From positions 1 through 40,282 of the forward strand of contig CAMDRF010000018.1 of NCBI GenBank assembly GCA_945906765.1: DNA of 40,282 bases, written 5' to 3'. A program made the translations under genes and the position numbers. The notes beneath the pieces were generated by a model. That model worked only from the letters and a program-made list of their open reading frames with translations. It did not search any database and was not told the DNA's origin. The stretch's first letter is position 1. Each line of letters opens with the position of its first letter. Positions 31,825 through 39,066 of the stretch are shown one piece after another. The stretch comes from Nitrosovibrio sp. Nv4 (GTDB taxonomy: Bacteria; Pseudomonadota; Gammaproteobacteria; Burkholderiales; SG8-39).

Positions 31825-32996
31825 ATCGCTTTTGCCGCCTTAAGCGCCGCGATTTTTTCTTTCGAATAACCCAACCTATCCGCGAGAACCTTTTCCGTGT
31901 CGCCACCCAGCGTCGGCGGGGCGCCGATCTCCGGGTTGTCCCAGCCGAGGAATTTGTAGGGCAGCGCGAGCGCCTTGAATTCGCCCACGCCGGGGTAATC
32001 GAAGCTGCCCACCAGTCCGCGCGCCCGCACATGCGCGTCCGACAGGATTTCCGCGACGTCGTTGACCGGACCGATGGGGACTTCCACTTCGTCCAGCATC
32101 TGCAGAAGTTTTGCCCGCTCTATTTTTGATACTTCTTCATTCAATTTCAACATCACGATGTCGCGATGCTCAACCCTCAATTCATTGGTTGAAAGATCCG
32201 CGTCGAAATTCAGGTTCAGGACTTTGCACAGCGGTTGCCAGTGCTGGTCGCTGGCGGTGATGTGGGCGAACTTGCCGTCCTTGCAGCGGAACGTGGCAGA
32301 AGGAACGCGGCCCGGATGTTGCGTACCCAGGCGCGGGGCAATTTCGCCCAGCGCGAAGTAACGAGCCGCAGCCAGGGTGAGAAGCGATACCTGGCCGTCC
32401 AGCATGGAGAAATCGAGGTGCGCGCCGTGGCCCGTCTTTTCCCTTCCGGACAGCATGGCGAGGATTCCGATCGCCACCCACAGGCCCGAAGTGAGATCGG
32501 CAATCGGCAATCCCGGCTTGACCGGCCCGCCGCCCTTCTCGCCGGTGAGGCTCATCAGGCCGCCCATCGCCTGGAATACGCTGTCGTAGCCCTTCTTGTG
32601 CGCGTAGGGCCCGGTCTGGCCGAATCCGGTGCAGGAAACGTAGACCAGCCTCGGGTTGAGCGCCGAGAGCATGGCGAAGTCCAGGCCGTGGCGGCCCAGC
32701 GTGCCGGCCGGAAAATTTTCCACCACCACATCCACCTTCTGCGCCAGTTCCCGGATGATGTTCTGTCCTTCCGGTTGGCGCAGGTTGACGGTGATCGATG
32801 CCTTGGAGCGGTTGCAGGCGAAGTAGTAGGCGCTGTCCTGCGCGAGCTGTGGTTCGAAAGCGCGTGTTTCGTCGCCGGCGCCGGGTTGCTCGACCTTGAT
32901 CACGGTGGCGCCGAGCTCGGCGAGGATCATGCTCGCGAACGGACAGGCAAGCACACGCGAAAGATCGAGGATCGTGAGATGTTGCAGTGGCTTCAT
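31821..32996 (-). CDS. CaiB/BaiF family (class III) CoA-transferase
   Basis: The 391-residue product begins LTILDLSRVLACPFASMILA with ELGATVIKVEQPGAGDETR and the catalytic Asp167 in PGLPIADLTSGLWVAIG. It is a second family III CoA-transferase besides the one at 16.5-17.6 kb and lies in another operon, between a DMT exporter and a hydratase, overlapping both by four bases (ATGA). With the ligase of the same operon there are two ways to make a CoA thioester, perhaps for different intermediates. Codons at 32100-32210 are AT-rich (ELRVEHRDIVMLKLNEEVSK). Confidence 0.93.
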   Translation of the reverse strand: MKPLQHLTILDLSRVLACPFASMILAELGATVIKVEQPGAGDETRAFEPQLAQDSAYYFACNRSKASITVNLRQPEGQNIIRELAQKVDVVVENFPAGTLGRHGLDFAMLSALNPRLVYVSCTGFGQTGPYAHKKGYDSVFQAMGGLMSLTGEKGGGPVKPGLPIADLTSGLWVAIGILAMLSGREKTGHGAHLDFSMLDGQVSLLTLAAARYFALGEIAPRLGTQHPGRVPSATFRCKDGKFAHITASDQHWQPLCKVLNLNFDADLSTNELRVEHRDIVMLKLNEEVSKIERAKLLQMLDEVEVPIGPVNDVAEILSDAHVRARGLVGSFDYPGVGEFKALALPYKFLGWDNPEIGAPPTLGGDTEKVLADRLGYSKEKIAALKAAKAI

Positions 32997-33949
32997 CTAA
33001 AAGCCAGCAGGGCAATGCCGGAGAGCACCATCAAGGCGCCCAGCAGCGTGCGCGGAGTCAGCGCTTCGCGGTTTTTCAGGATCAAAACGCTTACCGGGAA
33101 GATCACCAGCGGCGTGGTGTGGACCACCAGCACCGCGAGCGCGATTTCCATGCGATTCATCGCCAGCGCGACGAATATCGAACCGAACGCGGTGGTCACG
33201 CCGCAGCCCACGTACAGCCACACCGCAATGCGCTCGGCGCCGCGCAACTGCGCCGCGATCTTTCCCCAGCCGCGCGTCGCCACCACCTGGCAGGCAAGCG
33301 CGGCCAGCGAAGACACCACCGTGCCGAGAATCGCCTCGTCCCAGCCGCGCATGGCAAGGCCGCGCAACACGTTGCCGATGCCGAAGCCCGCAACCGTGAG
33401 CAGGCCGGCGAGCATTCCCTTGCGCACGTTCGCCGGCACGTTCGCCGGCACGTTCGCCGGCACGTTCGCCGGCACGTTCGCCGGCGAGAGCGGGATGGCG
33501 CCCGTGGAAGGGCCGCGCATCGAACCTGCACGCGGCTGCGTGAACCACAGCCCGAACCAGACGACCGCCATCAGACCGATCTCGTAGAACCCGAGCCGCT
33601 CGTCGGCCAGCAGCCACGCGCCCACCAACGCAAACGCCGGGGCCGTCGAGTGGAACACGCTGGCACGCGAGGGGCCGAGCATGCGCACCGCATCGAACAG
33701 CATGCGGCGCCCGAGGAACGTGCCGATCACGCCGCCGATCGCGAACAACCCCGCTCCTTTCCAGTCCCAGGCCCAGGGCGCGGCGCGCGCCGCCAGCTCG
33801 AACGGGAACAGGATCGCCGGCAACAGGATATTGGTCGCCAGTACGATGAAAAAACCGGCCTCCACGGGCAGCCGCGTCACGGCGTAGCGCGTGATCAGGA
33901 TGTTGGCGGAAAAGCACAGCATCGCGGCAAGTGCGAACGTGACGCCCAT
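32993..33949 (-). CDS. EamA/DMT-superfamily membrane transporter with a PANV repeat
   Basis: The 318-residue product has about ten membrane helices in two EamA halves: MGVTFALAAMLCFSANILIT to LWFTQ, and GMLAGLLTVAGFGIGNVLRG to the end. The halves are joined by a hydrophilic linker with five copies of PANV (see repeat at 33425-33484). DMT carriers export metabolites or amino acids. The start at 33949 is 7 bp after the crotonase stop; its TGA overlaps the CoA-transferase ATG. It is co-directional and nearly overlapping in the pcaHG operon, where it could export a pathway intermediate. Confidence 0.9.
   Translation of the reverse strand: MGVTFALAAMLCFSANILITRYAVTRLPVEAGFFIVLATNILLPAILFPFELAARAAPWAWDWKGAGLFAIGGVIGTFLGRRMLFDAVRMLGPSRASVFHSTAPAFALVGAWLLADERLGFYEIGLMAVVWFGLWFTQPRAGSMRGPSTGAIPLSPANVPANVPANVPANVPANVRKGMLAGLLTVAGFGIGNVLRGLAMRGWDEAILGTVVSSLAALACQVVATRGWGKIAAQLRGAERIAVWLYVGCGVTTAFGSIFVALAMNRMEIALAVLVVHTTPLVIFPVSVLILKNREALTPRTLLGALMVLSGIALLAFR
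33425..33484 (-). repeat. Coding 12-bp tandem repeat, five copies (PANV)
   Basis: CACGTTCGCCGG is repeated five times without a mismatch. On the coding strand each unit gives Pro-Ala-Asn-Val. The tract lies in the linker between the two halves of the DMT transporter. Unit length is a multiple of three, so copy-number change would keep the frame. Confidence 0.97.
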
Positions 33950-33955
33950 GCATGC

Positions 33956-34690
33956 CTACGCCTTGCGGAACGCGCGCATGCGTTTGTTCGTTTCGCGCCC
34001 GCGCTTGAGCGCCTCTTCCAGCGGCAGGTCGGCCACTTCATGGAAAAGTTGTTTGGTAGCTTTCATTGCTGGAGAACTTATCGCCGTGAGCTTTTCTGCA
34101 AGCAACATCGTTTGCGACATGAGATCCGCATCCGGCACGACTCGATTGACCAGCCCGAACGAAAGCGCTTGCTGTGAAGTCAAGGCCTCCCCTAGCGAAA
34201 CCAGTTCAAAAGCGTGCTTGCGACCCACCTGCCGCACCAGGTTCGCCATGACGAGCGCGGCGACGATGCCGTGGCGCGTTTCCGGATAACCGATCGTCGC
34301 GCTTGCCGCCATGACCGCAAGGTCGCCGGCGATCGCGAGGCCGGCGCCGCCGCCCATCGCCGCGCCGTTGATCGCCGTCACCACCGGCTTCGCCATTTTC
34401 GCAAACGCGAGGTGCAGCTGCATGCTGAGTTCGGCGCGCTCGTCCACGCGCTGCGGAAACTCGGGAGTCAGGTCCTTGAACTCCGAGAGGTCCGCGCCGG
34501 CGCAGAAGCCCTTGCCGGCGCCCGCCAGCACTACCGCCGCGACCGAGTCCGAGGCGTCCGCTGCGCGCAGTCCATCGAGCAGCGCCTGCGTCAGCGCCGT
34601 ATTCAGCGCATTGCGCTTCTCCGGCCGGTTCATGGTCAGGATGCGCACCGCGCCGCGGTCTTGCGTGAGCAGGATGTCCGGCGTCGTCAT
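33956..34690 (-). CDS. Enoyl-CoA hydratase/isomerase family protein
   Basis: The 244-residue product from the ATG at 34690 has the crotonase motifs FCAGADLSEFKDL and AAMGGGAGLAIAGDLA. The first catalytic Glu is replaced (Gly117 in GGGAGL) while the second is kept (Glu137 in IGYPETRHGI). Many such one-Glu members are isomerases or lyases. Its ATG overlaps the MarR stop (ATGA). A longer frame upstream is the MarR gene in another frame. Codons near 34055-34200 are AT-rich (ISSPAMKATKQLFHEV). Confidence 0.92.
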   Translation of the reverse strand: MTTPDILLTQDRGAVRILTMNRPEKRNALNTALTQALLDGLRAADASDSVAAVVLAGAGKGFCAGADLSEFKDLTPEFPQRVDERAELSMQLHLAFAKMAKPVVTAINGAAMGGGAGLAIAGDLAVMAASATIGYPETRHGIVAALVMANLVRQVGRKHAFELVSLGEALTSQQALSFGLVNRVVPDADLMSQTMLLAEKLTAISSPAMKATKQLFHEVADLPLEEALKRGRETNKRMRAFRKA

Positions 34691-35160
34691 CGCGCCTGCT
34701 GCTCCTTCTGGATCAAGCTGCGCGCCTCGCGCGCGAGCTTGGTCATCGCCTTCTCCAGGCATGCGCGCTCCTGCGCGCTCAGGCAGCCGAGGAACGCGTT
34801 ATTGCGCTCTGCGGCGGCGCTGATCAGCTTCCGGTAAAGCTTTTCTCCGGCGCGGGTGAGGGAAAGCCGGATGCCGCGCGCGTCGTTGGCGTCCGTTTCC
34901 CGGGAGACTATTTTCTTCCGCGTCAGACCGGACACCACGCGGCTCATCTGCCCCTTGTCCATGCCCGCGGCACGCGCAAGCTCATTGAGCGATTGCGGCT
35001 CGCCCGCGCCGCCGAGCAGCGCCACCGTGCGCCATTCCCACAGGCTGACGCCGAATTCGCGCCGGTAGCGCATCTCCGCGCCGCGCGACAGCAGGTTCGC
35101 AACCTGGTGCAGGCGGTACGACAGCAACTCGCGGATGGTCGGGGATGTACGCTGCAGCAT
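34687..35160 (-). CDS. MarR-family transcriptional regulator
   Basis: The 157-residue protein has an N-terminal dimerisation helix (IRELLSYRLHQVANLLSRGA), a winged helix-turn-helix (LNELARAAGMDKGQMSRVVS, recognition helix GQMSRVVSGLTRKKIV) and the wing motif DARGIRLSLTRAGEKLYRKL with the conserved DxR. MarR proteins usually repress their own operon and are released by an aromatic acid or its CoA thioester (as for HcaR- or CouR-type regulators). Here it lies inside the operon and is coupled to pcaG (TGATG) and to the crotonase (ATGA). The inverted repeat at 36403-36436 is the likely operator, not proven. Confidence 0.93.
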   Translation of the reverse strand: MLQRTSPTIRELLSYRLHQVANLLSRGAEMRYRREFGVSLWEWRTVALLGGAGEPQSLNELARAAGMDKGQMSRVVSGLTRKKIVSRETDANDARGIRLSLTRAGEKLYRKLISAAAERNNAFLGCLSAQERACLEKAMTKLAREARSLIQKEQQAR

Positions 35161-35702
35161 CAGTCGCCGAAGAACGGAGTTTCGTTCTCGCCGCGCAAGC
35201 GGATGTCGAAGCGATAACTGCCCGGCCCCTGCTTCTTAGCCATCAGAAGTTCACGGCGTGAAGCGGGCACAGCCAAAAGAACGACATCCATTCCATGTTC
35301 AAAATACAGGGTCGTTTTCAGGATTCGCATCAACCCCGAAAACATGAGCATGAAATTGATATGCGGCGCGCGGCCTTCGGGCGCACCGGGCATGATCGTG
35401 CGGAACACGTAGCCACCCTTGTCGTCCGTGGCCGCGCGCCCCCAGCCGAGGAAATCCGGGTCGGCCCGCGCATGGCGCGGGTCGGCGGGATGGCGGAAGA
35501 TGCCGTCCGCATCGGGCTGCCAGATCTCGACGATCAGGTTCTCGAGCGCGGCGCCATCCTCCTGGACGACCCGGCCGCGGATCCAGATCGCCTCGCCTTT
35601 CGCTTTCCGACCGTCGAACATGGTCAGGTCGTTCGCTCCCTGATCCACATAGCGCGGGGGAAAGAAAGGCCCGATCGTGGCTTCTCCTGTCGGAATCATC
35701 AT
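35160..35702 (-). CDS. pcaG: Protocatechuate 3,4-dioxygenase alpha-subunit-like protein
   Basis: The 180-residue product carries intradiol-dioxygenase motifs: TIGPFFPPRYVDQGAND, LIVEIWQPDADGIFRHPADP, RTIMPGAPEGRAPHINFMLM and the C-terminal RFDIRLRGENETPFFGD typical of PcaG. In this family the alpha subunit holds no iron; it shapes the pocket of the beta subunit. It is shorter than usual (about 200 residues), mainly around TLYFEHGMDVVLLAVP, where codons are also AT-rich (35240-35300). Start and stop overlap pcaH and marR, so subunits are made together. Substrate may be protocatechuate or a related catechol. Confidence 0.88.
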   Translation of the reverse strand: MMIPTGEATIGPFFPPRYVDQGANDLTMFDGRKAKGEAIWIRGRVVQEDGAALENLIVEIWQPDADGIFRHPADPRHARADPDFLGWGRAATDDKGGYVFRTIMPGAPEGRAPHINFMLMFSGLMRILKTTLYFEHGMDVVLLAVPASRRELLMAKKQGPGSYRFDIRLRGENETPFFGD

Positions 35703-36397
35703 GGCTGCACTGGTGTTGCCGCACGACCACGCAGCACGATCTGGTGCTCGAACACCAGCGCGTCGTGGGGATCGCCGGTGGGCGGGAGGTAGCGTGCGAC
35801 CAGGGATTCACGTGCCGCCGTGTCCGGCACCGCGTTGAGGATCCGGTCCTGCCCGTTGAGCGGTTCGCCGGGAAAATACATCTGCGTCACCAGGCGCGAC
35901 AGCCACACCTTGCCGAACAGGGAGAAGTGAACGTGCGGCGGGCGCCACCAACCGTCGCGCGTCGGCACCGGGTAGGCGCCGGGCTTCACGGTGCGCAATT
36001 CGCACCTGCCGCTCTCATCGGTCACCAGACGCGCCGCGCCGTAGAAATTCGGGTCGGGCGGCGCGTGGTCGTCGTCGTTCGGGTGGAGGTAGCGCCCCGC
36101 CGCGTTCGCCTGCCACATCTCGACCAGCGTGCCGCCCACCGGCGCACCGTCTTCGTCCAGCACGCGCACCTTAAGATGGATCAGCTGACCGATGGCCTGC
36201 TTGTCGCCGTGGCCGGCGATGTCGCCGCCGAGAAGCTTGACGCGCCGCGCCGCCTCCAGCGGGCCGCTGAGTTCGGAAAGCGTCGGACTGCGCTTCACCA
36301 GCGGCTGCCTCGGATTGCGCAGCGGCGTCTGCGGGTAGCCGGCGACGATGCGCGCCGGCTGGGTGCGCTCGTCGCGCGGCTGGATGATGGTCGGCAT
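35699..36397 (-). CDS. pcaH: Protocatechuate 3,4-dioxygenase beta-subunit-like protein
   Basis: The 232-residue product from the ATG at 36397 has all four iron ligands of the intradiol enzymes: Tyr103 in AAGRYLHPNDD, Tyr142 in KPGAYPVPTRDGWW, and His155 and His157 in RPPHVHFSLFG. The N-terminal PLVKRSPTLSELSGP and C-terminal HDALVFEHQIVLRG also fit PcaH. It cleaves a catechol between its hydroxyl groups using Fe(III) and O2. Alternative starts at 36412 (ATG) and 36436 (TTG) would run into the inverted repeat. No pcaB, pcaC or pcaD gene is close, so the route after ring opening must differ or be encoded elsewhere. Confidence 0.9.
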   Translation of the reverse strand: MPTIIQPRDERTQPARIVAGYPQTPLRNPRQPLVKRSPTLSELSGPLEAARRVKLLGGDIAGHGDKQAIGQLIHLKVRVLDEDGAPVGGTLVEMWQANAAGRYLHPNDDDHAPPDPNFYGAARLVTDESGRCELRTVKPGAYPVPTRDGWWRPPHVHFSLFGKVWLSRLVTQMYFPGEPLNGQDRILNAVPDTAARESLVARYLPPTGDPHDALVFEHQIVLRGRAATPVQP

Positions 36398-36402
36398 GGG
36401 AA

Positions 36403-36436
36403 TTGACAGCATCGCGCAGTTGGTTGATGCTGTCAA
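36403..36436. promoter_or_regulatory. Probable operator: perfect 11-bp inverted repeat between divergent operons
   Basis: TTGACAGCATC (36403-36413) and GATGCTGTCAA (36426-36436) are perfect inverted repeats with a 12-bp spacer, filling most of the 41 bp between the starts of pcaH (minus) and the HMG-CoA-lyase-like gene (plus). Each arm starts with TTGACA, a perfect -35 hexamer on its strand, but no good -10 lies 17 bp further. The MarR protein of the minus operon is the obvious candidate to bind it. Confidence 0.65.
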
Positions 36437-36438
36437 CT

Positions 36439-37368
36439 ATGTACCAGGAAGTTACACCGGGTGTTACTTTATGCGAATGCTTCGCCCGCGACGGGCTGCA
36501 GCATGAACCGGGATTCATTCCCACGGAGATCAAACGCGCGCTGGTCGAGCGCTTCGCCGCTATCGGCTTCCCTCGCGTGGAAGCGACTTCCTACTCGAAT
36601 CCCAAGGTCGTTCCCCAGTTTTCGGACGCCAGTGATCTGCTCAGGTCCTTGTCTCGTTTTTCAGGTGTTTTTTACAAGGCCACCTGCGCGAATCCCAGGG
36701 CGGTACAACGCGCCATTTCGGATCTGGATGCGGGCCACGGCGTAAACGAGATCAGCCTGCTCGTTTCCGCCACCGAGGCGCACACGCAGAAGAACCTGAA
36801 GCGCACCCGGGCCGAGCAGTGGGCCAACATCGCGGAAATGGTAAGCGTGGCAAATGGCAGGTTCCGGTTGGTCGGCACCGTGTCGGTCGCCTTCGGTTGT
36901 CCTTTCGAGGGCGAGGTGAATCCAGAAAGTGTTTTCGAGGATGCTTGTCGTTTTTCCGAATTGGGCGTTCAACACGTGGCGATCGGCGACACCGCCGGCA
37001 TGGCGACGCCCTTGTCCATCAAAGGGCTTTTCAATCGTCTAAAAGCGCAAAAGAACCTCGTCCCGATCGCCCACTTTCACGACTCCCGCGGCACCGGACT
37101 CGTGAACTGCGTCGCGGCCTACGAGGCGGGCGTGCGCCACTTCGATTCCGCCTTCGGCGGGGCCGGCGGGCACCCGGCGAAGGTGAAGTACGGCGGCGGC
37201 TTTACCGGCAACGTCTGTACCGAGGACCTGGTCGGCCTGTTCGAATCCATGGGCATCGCCACCGGGATAGACTTGGACCGGCTGCTTGCGACCGCGGAAT
37301 TCTGCGAGCAGGCGCTTGGCCGTGAGCTGCACGGCCGTGTCACCAGAAGCGGATTGAATCCAGTTTAA
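36439..37368 (+). CDS. HMG-CoA-lyase-like (HMGL domain) aldolase family protein
   Basis: The 309-residue product from the ATG at 36439 opens with ECFARDGLQHEPGF; Arg17 and Asp18 match the catalytic Arg and Asp of HMG-CoA lyases (RDGLQ). The metal-binding HxH is in PIAHFHDSRGTGLVNC. The last loop, GGAGGHPAKVKYGGG with TGNVCTEDLVGLF, corresponds to the GLGGCPYA region of HMG-CoA lyase, but the catalytic Cys is absent (His in the following position). So the cleaved acyl-CoA may not be HMG-CoA. Its stop overlaps the next ATG (TAATG). A TTG at 36403 would extend the protein through the inverted repeat. Confidence 0.87.
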   Translation: MYQEVTPGVTLCECFARDGLQHEPGFIPTEIKRALVERFAAIGFPRVEATSYSNPKVVPQFSDASDLLRSLSRFSGVFYKATCANPRAVQRAISDLDAGHGVNEISLLVSATEAHTQKNLKRTRAEQWANIAEMVSVANGRFRLVGTVSVAFGCPFEGEVNPESVFEDACRFSELGVQHVAIGDTAGMATPLSIKGLFNRLKAQKNLVPIAHFHDSRGTGLVNCVAAYEAGVRHFDSAFGGAGGHPAKVKYGGGFTGNVCTEDLVGLFESMGIATGIDLDRLLATAEFCEQALGRELHGRVTRSGLNPV

Positions 37369-38453
37369 TGAAACCGCCATTTCGTGCCGACCAGGTCGGC
37401 AGCCTTCTCCGTCCGAAGGAACTTTCTGAAGCGAGAAGGAAGTTCAAGGAAGGGAAGCTCGAGGCAACAGCCCTGAAGGAAATCGAAGACCGATCGATCC
37501 GGGAAGCGATCCGGAAACAGGAGTCGGTCGGCCTCGAGTCCATCACCGACGGGGAGTTCCGCCGCGACTGGTGGCACCTGGATTTCATGGCGCAGCTGGA
37601 CGGCGTGACGTCGGTGGCCAATCCGGGGCCGAAATTCGGCGGCACCGGGGAGCAGCCGCCAATCCCGTCGGTCACGGGAAAAGTGGCTTGCTCGAAGCCC
37701 ATCATGGTCAATGACTTCAACTATTTAAAACAAAATACAGGACAAACGGCGAAATTCACCATGCCCTCGCCCGCGATGCTGCACCTGCGCGGCGGCCGCA
37801 GCTCGATCTCGAAGGAGGTGTACCCGGATCTGGACGCGTTCTGGGTCGATACGTCCGCGGCCTGGGCCAGGGCGATCCGGCACCTCGCGGACGCGGGCTG
37901 CACCTACCTGCAACTGGATGATGTGAGTTTTTCGTACCTGTGCGATCCAAAAATCCAGGATACCTGCCGCAACAACGGCGACGATCCGGCGCAACTGCCG
38001 CGCACCTATGCCGATGCGGTCACCAATGCGCTCAAGAACCGCCCCGCCGGCATGACAGTGACGATGCACACCTGCCGCGGCAACTTCAAGAGCAGCTGGG
38101 TTGCCTCGGGCGGCTACGAATCGGTCGCCGAAGCGATGTTCTCCTCCGACGTGGACGCTTTCTTCCTGGAGTTCGACTCCGAGCGTGCCGGCGGCTTCGA
38201 GCCGCTGCGCCACCTGCCCAAGGGCAAGAAGGTGGTACTGGGCCTGGTCACCTCGAAATCTCCCGCACTTGAAGACAAGGAATTCATCAAGAAAAAAATC
38301 AACGAAGCCAGCAAGTACGTGCCACTGGAGAACCTCTGCCTGTCGCCGCAATGCGGCTTCTCCAGCACCCACCACGGCAACAGCCTGACCGCAGACGAGC
38401 AGTGGCGCAAACTCGAGCGCATCGTCGAAATCGCGCGGGAAGTCTGGCGCTGA
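37368..38453 (+). CDS. MetE-like (cobalamin-independent methionine synthase C-terminal domain) protein
   Basis: The 361-residue protein resembles YxjG/YxjH-type MetE paralogues. It starts PPFRADQVGSLLRPKELSEA and has ESITDGEFRRDWWHLDFMA. The zinc site appears as MHTCRGN (His234, Cys236), FFLEFDSERAGGF (Glu) and LSPQCGFSSTHHGN (Cys). These motifs would bind a thiol acceptor. Related enzymes transfer methyl groups from folate or methylcobalamin-type donors; the role in a catabolic cluster is unknown, perhaps removal of a methyl group. AT-rich codons interrupt at 37722-37752 (NDFNYLKQNTGQ). Confidence 0.88.
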   Translation: MKPPFRADQVGSLLRPKELSEARRKFKEGKLEATALKEIEDRSIREAIRKQESVGLESITDGEFRRDWWHLDFMAQLDGVTSVANPGPKFGGTGEQPPIPSVTGKVACSKPIMVNDFNYLKQNTGQTAKFTMPSPAMLHLRGGRSSISKEVYPDLDAFWVDTSAAWARAIRHLADAGCTYLQLDDVSFSYLCDPKIQDTCRNNGDDPAQLPRTYADAVTNALKNRPAGMTVTMHTCRGNFKSSWVASGGYESVAEAMFSSDVDAFFLEFDSERAGGFEPLRHLPKGKKVVLGLVTSKSPALEDKEFIKKKINEASKYVPLENLCLSPQCGFSSTHHGNSLTADEQWRKLERIVEIAREVWR

Positions 38454-38459
38454 ACTGAG

Positions 38460-39056
38460 ATGGCCGCCCCGGTCTCCATCGCACACACCCACGTGCATTC
38501 GCTGCGCCTCGCCTCGGGCGCGGAGGCGCTCGTCGCGCGGGTACTCGCGGCCGATGGCACCGCGGGATTCGGCTTCACCCTGAACCTGGATGCCGGCGTC
38601 GCCCGCGACATGGCCGCCTGGGACGCGCTCGCGCGAGCCAGGGAGGTTCCTCTATATGGCCTTCTTGGAGGTTCTTACAGAAAAGAAATAACAACAGTCA
38701 AAGATGAACTTCCCGCAATTGCCCCTGACTGGACGGCGCTGCGAAAAGACATCCTCGACGCTCGCCACGAGCTGCTGCGCATCGACCCCTTCGCCTGGGG
38801 TTCGGTGGAGATGGTGCAGACCATCGCCGCCGTCGCCCACGCTTTCGACCTGAGCATCGCCCTGCTCGCGCCGAACGCGCATCCCTGGGAGCTGCAGTAT
38901 TGCGCCGCACTGGCAGCAACGCTAAAAGGAGAGGACACGAGAATTGTTATGCGTTCTGTTCCTGCTTTTTCTTCAATTTCTGTATCTGAACAACAAGGAC
39001 TGGGAATTGACTGGTCGGTCGAACCCTCCTTCAGCAATATCAAGTGGCAAAGCTAG
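38460..39056 (+). CDS. Short enolase-superfamily-like protein without the catalytic barrel residues
   Basis: The 198-residue protein reads EALVARVLAADGTAGFGFTL and DMAAWDALARAREVPLYGLL, the N-terminal elements of muconate-lactonising or mandelate-racemase-type enzymes, then LRIDPFAWGSVEMVQTIAAV and AHAFDLSIALLAPNAHPWEL like the last strands of the barrel. The middle of the barrel, with KxK and the Asp/Glu/Glu metal ligands, is not present, and the capping domain also looks shortened. It may be a natural non-catalytic partner of the next gene or a shrunken enzyme, as seen in other genes of this window. It starts 6 bp after the MetE-like gene. 38651-38705 and 38933-39060 are AT-rich. Confidence 0.7.
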   Translation: MAAPVSIAHTHVHSLRLASGAEALVARVLAADGTAGFGFTLNLDAGVARDMAAWDALARAREVPLYGLLGGSYRKEITTVKDELPAIAPDWTALRKDILDARHELLRIDPFAWGSVEMVQTIAAVAHAFDLSIALLAPNAHPWELQYCAALAATLKGEDTRIVMRSVPAFSSISVSEQQGLGIDWSVEPSFSNIKWQS

Positions 39057-39066
39057 AGATTCGTCA

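Noticed and set aside
33425-33484. CRISPR-like short repeat array
   Set aside because: Repeats are 12 bp, contiguous, without spacers, in frame within a transporter gene.
35160-36397. A standard beta-ketoadipate operon
   Set aside because: Only pcaH and pcaG are present; the other pathway genes are absent from the window.
36451-36467. GTTACACCGGGTGTTAC as a second operator
   Set aside because: Imperfect palindrome within early codons of the HMGL-like gene (Val-Thr-Pro-Gly-Val-Thr); likely coding coincidence.
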